Shown here piece by piece: positions 1 to 6,092 of a stretch of 7,488 nt of DNA. The notes below the pieces were generated by a model, which ran no database searches, was not told the origin of the DNA, and worked only from the letters and a program-made list of their open reading frames with translations. The stretch spans positions 1-7,488 of the forward strand of contig CALZAJ010000077.1 in assembly GCA_945613785.1 (NCBI GenBank). Direction: 5' to 3'. Within the stretch, counting starts at the first letter, position 1; the number at the start of each line of letters is the position of its first letter. The translations under genes and the position numbers were made by a program. The DNA comes from an uncultured Verrucomicrobiota bacterium. Lineage in GTDB: Bacteria > Verrucomicrobiota > Kiritimatiellia > RFP12 > UBA1067.

Positions 1-100
1 GAATTTTGAAATCCTTAAAGGGGAGTGGATGTTACACGGAAAAATCACACCCTTTTTACCATACTGTACTCAATTGTGTAATGCACTTCGGTCTCTCTTT

Positions 101-109
101 TGCTAGAAT
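101..109 (+). promoter_or_regulatory. Possible extended -10 promoter element before the GH3 gene
   Basis: The bases TGCTAGAAT resemble an extended -10 element (TGN followed by a TATAAT-like hexamer, TAGAAT). No good -35 hexamer sits 16-18 bases upstream; the nearest TTGTGT (74-79) is 24 bases away, which is too far. The surrounding 1-117 region is clearly more AT-rich than the genes, as expected of a promoter region. If the element is used, transcription would begin almost at the ATG at 118. The call rests on a motif match alone. Confidence 0.25.
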
Positions 110-117
110 ATCAAATC

Positions 118-2325
118 ATGACTAAAACCATTTTTACTGTTACGGCGGCACTTGCCGCAGGTTGCGCACTTGCGCAATTGTCTGATGACGAAGCCCTCAA
201 GGCGGCGAAGGAAACCCTCGCCAAGATGACACTGGAGGAGAAGACTCAGCTTCTCGCTGGATCGGGCACGATGACGCTGGCGGCGATTCCGCGCGTGGGC
301 ATCAACGCGGAGTGGACAATGAGCGACAACAGCTCGACGGTCCGTCCCGCGATGAACCGTTGGGACTGGGGCTATCCGCAGCCCCGCAGCGAGAACACCA
401 AGCTTCCGTCCCTTTCCGCCCTCGCGCAGACCTGGGACGTCGAATGGGCCCGCAAGCACGGCGAGACGCTGGGCGCTGAAATGCGTGACCGCGGCGTGGA
501 CGAGCTGCTCGGTCCGGGCGTCAACATCATGCGCACCCCGCTCAACGGACGCAACTGGGAGTATCTCGGCGAAGACCCCGTCCTCGCGGCCAAGCTCTGC
601 GTCCCGATGATCAAGGGCGTCCAGAGCTACGACGTCGCCGCGACGGTCAAGCACTTCTGCCTCAACAACCAGGAGTGGAACCGCAACCACGTCGATACGC
701 ACGTGGACGCGCGCACGTTCAACGAAATCTATCTGCCCGCGTTCAAGGCGGCCGTCCAGGAGGGCGAGGCCCTCTGCGTGATGACGAGCTACAACAAGGT
801 CGACGGAATCTGGGCCAGCGAGAACAAGTACAACCAGCGCGGCATCCTGCGTGACCGCTGGGGCTTTAAGGGCCTGATCGAGACCGACTGGGGCGGGCAG
901 CACAGCTGCGATTTCGCCATCAACAACGGCGGCGGCATCGAAATGCACTGGGGCCAGGGCATCAAGTACCTCTACAACCCGAAGGAAGGCAAGTTCCCGC
1001 TCGCCGAGGCCGTGCGTGCCGGCAAGGTCCCCGAGGCGAATGTCGACGAGGCCGCGCTCCACACTCTCTACGTGATGGCCAAGACGGGCTTCCTCACGGG
1101 CGCGCCGCGCAAGGCCGGCGAGCGCAACACGCCGAAGCACCAGCAGATTGCCCGCGGCGAAGGCGCCGATTCCATCGTCCTCCTCCGCAACGCGAAGGGC
1201 CTGCTGCCGCTCAAGACCGAAGGCGTCAAGAAGGTCCTTGTGATCGGCAAAGGCGCGAACGACAAGCAGTGCGGCAAGGGCTGCTCCGGCGAGGGCAACG
1301 TCCCCTACGAGATCACGCTCTTCGCCGCGGTCAAGAAGCGCTTCGCCGAGGCCGAGGTCAAGCTCATGCCGTTCTGCGCGAAGATGGAGATCGCCACGAC
1401 CGACACCTCCAATGCCGCCATTGCGGGCGGACACGTCGAGCAGAAGACGAAGGTCGACTACTGCGACCCCGCCGAGCTCAAGGCCGCCGCGGAAGCCGCG
1501 GACCTCGTGATCGTCTTCACGGGCACGGAACTCGGCTATCAGGAGAACATGGAGTCCGAGAGCCGCGACCGCGTTGAGTTCTGCCTGCCGCCGGCCCTCC
1601 AGGCCGCCATGCACACGATCCTCGACTGGAAGCTGCCGAACCTCGTGGTCGTCTCCCGCTCCGGCACGCCCGTCGGTTACACCTGGACGGACAAGGCGGA
1701 CACGCTCGTCCAGACCTCCTACCTCGGCATGGAGGAAGGCAACTCGATCGTCGACGTCCTCGTCGGCGACGTGAACCCCTCGGGTAAGCTCGCGCAGTCC
1801 TGGCCGAAGGCCTATGCCGACACGGCCGTCGCGCAGTGCGGCACCTACAACGGACAGAACGTCTCCTACAACGAGCGCTTCTACGTCGGCTACCGCTGGT
1901 TCGAGCACAAGAAGATCGAGCCGCTCTTCCCGTTCGGTTTCGGCCTTTCCTACACGACGTTCGCCTATGGCGATCCGTCCGTCGTCAAGACCGGCGACAC
2001 CTGGGAGATCTCGGTTCCCGTCACCAACACGGGCAAGGTTCCCGGCCGCGAGGTCGTCCAGATCTACGCCGCCTATCCGGGCGCGAAGGTCGAGCGCTGC
2101 GAGAAGGAGCTGAAGGGCTTCGCCAAGACGCAGCTGCTCGGACCGGGCGCGACCGAGACGCTCAAGATCAAGGTGACCGAACGTGACCTCGCCTACTGGG
2201 ACGATTTCACCAACCGCTTCACGACGGATGCGGGCGACTATGAGTTCCTCGTGGGCGCGTCTTCCGTCGACATCCGCGGCAAGATGGCGGTCAAGGTCGC
2301 CGGCACCACGCTTTACAGGGACTAA
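118..2325 (+). CDS. Exported glycoside hydrolase family 3 enzyme (beta-glucosidase type)
   Basis: This 735-residue protein is a GH3 retaining glycosidase, the family of beta-glucosidases and beta-xylosidases that remove terminal sugars from oligosaccharides. An N-terminal hydrophobic segment (residues 5-19, with Ala-Leu-Ala before Q20) looks like a signal peptide; C15 after Ala-Ala-Gly gives a weak lipobox alternative. The GH3 N-terminal barrel spans about 35-330, with GPGVNI (132-137), RNWEYLGEDP (145-154), KHF (178-180) and ETDWGG (255-260), where D257 is the expected nucleophile. The second alpha/beta domain follows (about 350-612); E481 in the ESRDR segment is the likely acid/base. FPFGFGLSYT (604-613) leads into a fibronectin-III-like C-terminal domain (about 625-720). 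The usual DGP sugar-binding loop reads SDNSSTVR (69-76), and there are 12 cysteines, including a CxxxC at 385-389. ATG 118 is preferred to the in-frame TTG at 100 because the signal peptide begins there, though no clear Shine-Dalgarno is present. The family is certain; the substrate is not. Confidence 0.93.
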   Translation: MTKTIFTVTAALAAGCALAQLSDDEALKAAKETLAKMTLEEKTQLLAGSGTMTLAAIPRVGINAEWTMSDNSSTVRPAMNRWDWGYPQPRSENTKLPSLSALAQTWDVEWARKHGETLGAEMRDRGVDELLGPGVNIMRTPLNGRNWEYLGEDPVLAAKLCVPMIKGVQSYDVAATVKHFCLNNQEWNRNHVDTHVDARTFNEIYLPAFKAAVQEGEALCVMTSYNKVDGIWASENKYNQRGILRDRWGFKGLIETDWGGQHSCDFAINNGGGIEMHWGQGIKYLYNPKEGKFPLAEAVRAGKVPEANVDEAALHTLYVMAKTGFLTGAPRKAGERNTPKHQQIARGEGADSIVLLRNAKGLLPLKTEGVKKVLVIGKGANDKQCGKGCSGEGNVPYEITLFAAVKKRFAEAEVKLMPFCAKMEIATTDTSNAAIAGGHVEQKTKVDYCDPAELKAAAEAADLVIVFTGTELGYQENMESESRDRVEFCLPPALQAAMHTILDWKLPNLVVVSRSGTPVGYTWTDKADTLVQTSYLGMEEGNSIVDVLVGDVNPSGKLAQSWPKAYADTAVAQCGTYNGQNVSYNERFYVGYRWFEHKKIEPLFPFGFGLSYTTFAYGDPSVVKTGDTWEISVPVTNTGKVPGREVVQIYAAYPGAKVERCEKELKGFAKTQLLGPGATETLKIKVTERDLAYWDDFTNRFTTDAGDYEFLVGASSVDIRGKMAVKVAGTTLYRD

Positions 2326-2329
2326 GGGG
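2324..2329 (+). promoter_or_regulatory. Ribosome binding site of purN
   Basis: AAGGGG lies six bases before the purN ATG and overlaps the last two bases of the GH3 stop codon. The overlap suggests translational coupling between the two genes. It also fixes the ATG at 2336 as the purN start, since the longer in-frame reading that begins inside the GH3 gene has no such site. Confidence 0.6.
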
Positions 2330-2335
2330 TCAGCC

Positions 2336-2950
2336 ATGGCGAAGCTTCATCTGGGCGTTCTGGGGTCGGGCTCCGGCTCGAACATGCAGTCCATCGTCGA
2401 CGCGATCGAAGCGGGCACGCTCGACGCGGAGATCAAGGTCGTGCTCGCGGACTTCCCGGACGCGAAGATCCTGGACCGTGCACGCAAGCACAACATCCCG
2501 TGCCAGTTCCTCGACTGCTCGCCGTGGAAGACGAAGCTCGCGGACGCCGCGGAAGAGAACTGCATCAAGATCCTCAAGGACGCCGGGGTCGACACCGTCG
2601 TCCTCGCGGGCTTCATGCGCATCGTCAAGCCCAAGCTTCTCGAGGCGTTTCCGAACCGCGTCCTGAACATCCACCCCGCGCTGTTGCCGGCGTTCCCGGG
2701 CGTCCATAGCTGGACTCAGGCGCTGGACTACGGCTGCAAGGTCGCGGGCGTGACGGTCCATTTCGTCGATGCCGGCACCGATTCGGGTCCGATCATCGTC
2801 CAGAAGGCCGTCCCCGTCCTCGAGGACGACACGCCCGAGACCCTCCATGCGCGCATCCAGGTGCAGGAGCACATCGCCTTCCCCGAGGCGCTGAACATCC
2901 TCGCCTCCGGCAAGTACCGCATCGAAGGCCGCCGCGTGCGCATCGGGTGA
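2336..2950 (+). CDS. purN: Phosphoribosylglycinamide formyltransferase (GAR transformylase)
   Basis: The product (204 residues, close to the usual 190-215) transfers a formyl group from 10-formyltetrahydrofolate to glycinamide ribonucleotide, the third step of de novo purine synthesis in the cytoplasm. The N-terminal phosphate-binding loop GSGSGSNMQSI (10-20) and the signature NIHPALLPAFPG (111-122) are plain. The family's catalytic Asn, His and Asp map to N111, H113 and D149 (in DSGP, 149-152), so the enzyme should be active. The closing QVQEHIAFPEAL (175-186) also fits the family. The start is 10 bases after the GH3 stop, with its own ribosome binding site, so it is probably co-transcribed with the GH3 gene. 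No other pur gene is in the window. The residues from 2183 to 2335 in the same open frame belong to the antisense-free shadow of the GH3 gene and are not part of the protein. Confidence 0.96.
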   Translation: MAKLHLGVLGSGSGSNMQSIVDAIEAGTLDAEIKVVLADFPDAKILDRARKHNIPCQFLDCSPWKTKLADAAEENCIKILKDAGVDTVVLAGFMRIVKPKLLEAFPNRVLNIHPALLPAFPGVHSWTQALDYGCKVAGVTVHFVDAGTDSGPIIVQKAVPVLEDDTPETLHARIQVQEHIAFPEALNILASGKYRIEGRRVRIG

Positions 2951-2976
2951 TTGCACGCGAAAGATAAGGAGACATG

Positions 2977-2982
2977 AAGGAG
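2977..2982 (+). promoter_or_regulatory. Ribosome binding site of the GH36-like gene
   Basis: AAGGAG lies seven bases before the ATG at 2990, an ideal spacing. A second AAGGAG (2966-2971) stands only two bases before another ATG (2974) in a different frame and is unlikely to be used for that ATG. The site supports 2990 as the true start. Confidence 0.7.
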
Positions 2983-2989
2983 TCGAACA

Positions 2990-4570
2990 ATGAGTTCAAT
3001 TGCACCGATTGTCGCCCTGGGAGCGTGCTGCCTGGCCGGGCTGGCCGTTGCGGAACCGACGGTTCATCCGCGCGTTGTCATCGTTCGGCTGCAGGACGAT
3101 ACGGATTCGCATAACGAGCTTGTCTTTGAGACGGAATATCTGCTGGCGGCCAACGAGAAGCCGTTTGATGTTGCGGCCCCTGCGATCTTCTGGGAGGATT
3201 CTCTCACCGGACGCGGCCGTGCTTACTTCCGTCCGGCACCGCTCCCGCATGCGCGCCCCGTGAAGACGATGGACTTCCATGTCGATCCGGTCCGTGGCGT
3301 CAGAGTCCTTCCGGGCGCCGAACCGTGTGTGGAAGTCGCATACGAGGGCGGACGCCTCGGACGCATTCGCGCGGCGACGGATTTCCAGCGTCAGTTCAGG
3401 CCATATGTCTCTGGGCGCGACGGAGTCTTCGTGTCGAACACCTGGGGCGACGGCAACCGTGATGCGTGCATCAACGAGGCCTTCCTCATGAAGGAGGTCG
3501 CGGCCGGTGCGGAACTGGGTGTCGACGTCATCCAGATCGACGACGGATGGCAGAAGGGGCGCTCGGCCAATTCGGCCGCGTTGAAGCCAGGTGAGCAGGG
3601 ACGCTGGGGTTCCTGGTGGGATTTTGCGGGTTTCTGGGACGTGGATCCCGTCCGTTTCCCCCACGGACTCGAACCCGTCGTCGCAGCGGCCCGCGAGAAG
3701 GGCCTGAAGTTCGGACTCTGGTTCGGGCCCGATTCGACGGACGACGCGAAATATTGGGAGAAGGATGCGGAACTCCTTCTGGCCCTGCATCGCCGTCTCG
3801 GCATCGACTATTTCAAGCTGGATTCGATGAAGACGCTGACGCCGCTGGCGCTCGAGCGTCAGACAAAGCTGATGGAACGACTGATGACGCGATCGGATTC
3901 CCGCATGACCATCGACCTCGATGTGACGGCCGGTGTACGTCCGGGATATTACGGCTTCCCGAAGGTTGGCCCTGTCTTCGTCGAGAACCGGTACATCCGT
4001 CCGAACGAGGGTCGCCTCTGGTGGCCGCACCTCACGCTTCGCAATCTCTGGTCGCTGTCTGCGGTCGTCGATCCGGCGCGTCTCCGCATGGAGGTCCTGA
4101 ATCCGCGGCGAGGGCCCGAACTCTATCCCGAGAACGATCCGCTCGCGCCGACGCGTTGGCCGGAGGATGCCATCTTCGCCATCTCGATGTTCTCCTCGCC
4201 ACTCGGCTGGTTTGAGATCCAGAATCTCCAGCCCGAGACCGTCGCGGCGTGGAAGCCGCTCATCGAACGCTGGAAGGAGGAACGCGATGCCGTCCATGAG
4301 GGATATGTCTACCCGGTCGGCAAGCGTCCAGACGGCGTGTCCTGGACGGGGTTTGTGGCGGGGGCCAAGAACGGTTCCTCCGGTTCGGTACTGCTGTTCC
4401 GTGAGCTCTCGGACGATCAGGCTTTCGAGCTCGACCTCTCGGGCATGATTGCCGCGGAAGGGCTCACGGCCTCCGTCATCGGCGGACGCGGACGCGTCGC
4501 CTTGTCCGGCAAGACGCTCGTCGTCTCCGTGCCGGAAAAGTTGGATTTCATCTGGGTCAAGATCAAGTGA
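2990..4570 (+). CDS. Exported GH36-like (clan GH-D) glycosidase, probable alpha-galactosidase type
   Basis: This 526-residue protein resembles the GH36/melibiase barrel group, whose members hydrolyse terminal alpha-galactosides by a retaining mechanism. A hydrophobic N-terminus (about 4-20, Ala-Val-Ala before E22) suggests export; LGAC (10-13) also fits a lipobox, but the usual positive residues before the hydrophobic stretch are missing. A beta-rich N-terminal part (about 25-140) precedes a TIM barrel starting at NTWGDGN (150-156), with IQIDDGWQ (181-188), FGLWFGPD (241-248) and YFKLD (274-278), where D278 is the expected nucleophile. The segment TIDLDVTAGVRPGYYG (307-322) occupies the acid/base region; D309 or D311 may serve, but the usual Cys-Ser/Ala-Gly-Gly motif is absent. 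A short beta domain closes the protein (about 440-526). It is shorter than typical 700-residue GH36 enzymes, mainly in the N-terminal domain. It is co-directional with purN and the GH3 gene, and ends before a strong terminator. Fold and clan are likely; the sugar specificity is unproven. Confidence 0.75.
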   Translation: MSSIAPIVALGACCLAGLAVAEPTVHPRVVIVRLQDDTDSHNELVFETEYLLAANEKPFDVAAPAIFWEDSLTGRGRAYFRPAPLPHARPVKTMDFHVDPVRGVRVLPGAEPCVEVAYEGGRLGRIRAATDFQRQFRPYVSGRDGVFVSNTWGDGNRDACINEAFLMKEVAAGAELGVDVIQIDDGWQKGRSANSAALKPGEQGRWGSWWDFAGFWDVDPVRFPHGLEPVVAAAREKGLKFGLWFGPDSTDDAKYWEKDAELLLALHRRLGIDYFKLDSMKTLTPLALERQTKLMERLMTRSDSRMTIDLDVTAGVRPGYYGFPKVGPVFVENRYIRPNEGRLWWPHLTLRNLWSLSAVVDPARLRMEVLNPRRGPELYPENDPLAPTRWPEDAIFAISMFSSPLGWFEIQNLQPETVAAWKPLIERWKEERDAVHEGYVYPVGKRPDGVSWTGFVAGAKNGSSGSVLLFRELSDDQAFELDLSGMIAAEGLTASVIGGRGRVALSGKTLVVSVPEKLDFIWVKIK

Positions 4571-4634
4571 GGACTTGCGGCGAGACCCGCCTGCTGAAGA
4601 TTCGCTCGCGCGTCGGTTGTCCGAATGAAAAGAA

Positions 4635-4671
4635 CGCGGCAGCGTCGGATGGACGCTGCCGCGGTTGTTTT
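4635..4671. terminator. Bidirectional intrinsic terminator between convergent genes
   Basis: A perfect 12-bp stem (CGCGGCAGCGTC at 4635-4646 with its complement at 4652-4663) closes a five-base loop (GGATG). On the plus strand it is followed by GTTGTTTTGT, and on the minus strand by TTCTTTTCATTC, so a T-rich tract follows the hairpin in both directions. It lies 64 bases after the GH36-like stop and 18 bases after the end of gltD counted in gltD's direction, exactly where a shared terminator for two converging transcripts is expected. The rest of the 4571-4689 gap shows nothing else. Confidence 0.85.
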
Positions 4672-4689
4672 GTCCTGAAAGTGATCCCG

Positions 4690-6048
4690 TTAGAGCGGGA
4701 GCTTGCGTGCGTGTGCGAGGGCACGGACGACGAGCGAGGCGCCGTTGGCGCAGTCGCCGACGCAGTAGACGTTAGCCTCTGGCTTGCTGATGAGCGCCGT
4801 GCGCGGCGTCTGCGCGAGCTCGAGCTGCTTGACGATCGGATGGTCCGTCGGGACGCCCGTGAAGCCCATGGCGAGGAACACGAGGTCGGCCTTGATGACT
4901 TCCTTCGTATCCGGCACGGCGGCGAACTTAAGCGGCTTGCCGTCGGGTGAGAACTCCCACTTCACCGTCTCGACCTCGACTCCCGTCACGTGCAGGTTGC
5001 GGCCCGTGAAGCGAAGCGAGTTGAGGTCCCAGCGGCGCGTGCAGCCCTCCAGGTGGCTGGAACTCGTGCGGAGCATGTAGGGCCAGAGCGGCCACGGTGT
5101 GGACGGCGAACGCTCTTCCGGCGGCTTGGGCATGATCTCGATCTGGGTGACGGATGCCGCGCCCTGGCGAGTCGCGGTGCCGACGCAGTCGGAACCCGTG
5201 TCGCCGCCGCCGATGACGAGGACGTTCTTGCCCTTGCAGTCGATCGGGTTGGCGGGAATCTCACCGCCGATGGCCTTGTTCTGGTTGCCGAGAAGCTCGA
5301 GCGCCAGGTGGATGCCCTTGAGTTCGCGCCCGGGAATCTTGAGGTCGCGAGCCGCGGGCGTGCCGATGGCGACGACGATGGCGTCATAGCGCTTGAGCAT
5401 GTAGTCCGCAGCGACGTCCTTGCCGACCTCGGTGTTGGTGACGAACTTGATGCCTTCCGCCTCGAGGATCTTCTGACGACGGTCGATGATCGCCTTGTCC
5501 AGCTTGAAGTAGGGGATGCCGTAACGGAGGAGTCCGCCGATGTTGGCGTTCTTCTCATAGACCGTCACGTGCCAGCCCTTGCGGCGGAGGGTGGCCGCGG
5601 CGGAGAGTCCGGCGGGACCTGCGCCGATGACGGCGACGCGCTTGCCGTTCTCGGCGGCCGGCGGATGCGGGACGACCCAGCCGTTCTTGAAGGCGGTCTC
5701 GATGATCAGCTTTTCGCTCTGGCGGATCATCACGGACTCCTCGTCGAGCTGGCGGACGCAGCAGGACTCGCAAAGTGCGGGACAGATGCGGGCCGTGAAC
5801 TCCGGGAAGTCGCTGTTGACGCTGAGGAGTTCGTAGGCGCGCTTCAGGTCGCCGGCCGCGACGGCGCGGTTCTCGTCCGGGACGAGATTGCCGAGCGGAC
5901 ACCCCGAGCCATGGCAGAAGGGAAGTCCGCAGCTCTGGCAGCGCTCGACCTGCGGCTTGAGGTCTTCAAGGGTGAAGAGCTTCTCGACTTCCTTGAAGTC
6001 GCCCTTGTGCTCTTCCATCGGACGGTAATAATCGTGAATGCGTTCCAT
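4690..6048 (-). CDS. gltD: Glutamate synthase small (beta) subunit, NAD(P)H-dependent
   Basis: The 452-residue product is the FAD-containing subunit of glutamate synthase: it takes electrons from NAD(P)H and passes them through iron-sulfur clusters to the large subunit in the cytoplasm. The N-terminal cysteine motif (C37, C40, C45, C50) and the second one (C89, C93, C97, plus an adjacent C96) fit the two 4Fe-4S clusters. The FAD-binding fingerprint VAVIGAGPAGLSAA is at 138-151 and the NAD(P)H fold VLVIGGGDTGSDCVGT at 276-291. TPWPLWP (317-323) and GDCANGASLVVRALA (431-445) are also typical. The last residues after this motif are few, so the C-terminal helix is shorter than in many GltD proteins (E. 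coli has about 472 residues). ATG 6048 is chosen because conserved GltD sequence begins there, with a weak GGAA eight bases before it; an in-frame GTG at 6096 overlapping the gltB stop would add 16 residues encoded by a simple repeat. It follows gltB as one operon. Confidence 0.94.
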   Translation of the reverse strand: MERIHDYYRPMEEHKGDFKEVEKLFTLEDLKPQVERCQSCGLPFCHGSGCPLGNLVPDENRAVAAGDLKRAYELLSVNSDFPEFTARICPALCESCCVRQLDEESVMIRQSEKLIIETAFKNGWVVPHPPAAENGKRVAVIGAGPAGLSAAATLRRKGWHVTVYEKNANIGGLLRYGIPYFKLDKAIIDRRQKILEAEGIKFVTNTEVGKDVAADYMLKRYDAIVVAIGTPAARDLKIPGRELKGIHLALELLGNQNKAIGGEIPANPIDCKGKNVLVIGGGDTGSDCVGTATRQGAASVTQIEIMPKPPEERSPSTPWPLWPYMLRTSSSHLEGCTRRWDLNSLRFTGRNLHVTGVEVETVKWEFSPDGKPLKFAAVPDTKEVIKADLVFLAMGFTGVPTDHPIVKQLELAQTPRTALISKPEANVYCVGDCANGASLVVRALAHARKLPL

Positions 6049-6054
6049 ATCAGA

Positions 6055-6089
6055 GATTCCGGTTTTCGGTTGTCGATTGTCGGTTGTCG
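6055..6089. repeat. Tandem heptamer repeat in the gltB-gltD junction
   Basis: Read in the gltD direction, five consecutive seven-base units occur: CGACAAC, CGACAAT, CGACAAC, CGAAAAC and a degenerate CGGAATC. The first four differ by at most one or two bases. The array fills most of the 44-base gap between the gltB stop and the gltD ATG. Because seven is not a multiple of three, a change in copy number would shift any reading frame running through it, which argues that the array is not coding. Its role is unknown. Confidence 0.8.
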
Positions 6090-6092
6090 TCC

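Noticed and set aside
29..106. A 25-codon open frame in the leader before the GH3 gene, with GGGGAG upstream
   Set aside because: The spacing from the purine run to the ATG is only about three bases, the peptide has no attenuator-like codon run, and no hairpin follows; it could easily be chance.
103..2337. A 744-residue open frame antisense to the GH3 gene
   Set aside because: Its length comes from the strong G/C third-position bias of the sense gene. The translation is low-complexity (rich in Arg, Asp, Val, Leu, Ala) and shows no domain motif.
2974..3114. A 46-codon open frame overlapping the start of the GH36-like gene in another frame
   Set aside because: Its upstream AAGGAG is only two bases from the ATG, and the second AAGGAG is placed for the GH36-like start instead.
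2996..4297. A 433-residue open frame antisense to the GH36-like gene
   Set aside because: It is the same composition effect; the sense frame carries clear barrel motifs and a good ribosome binding site, the antisense frame neither.
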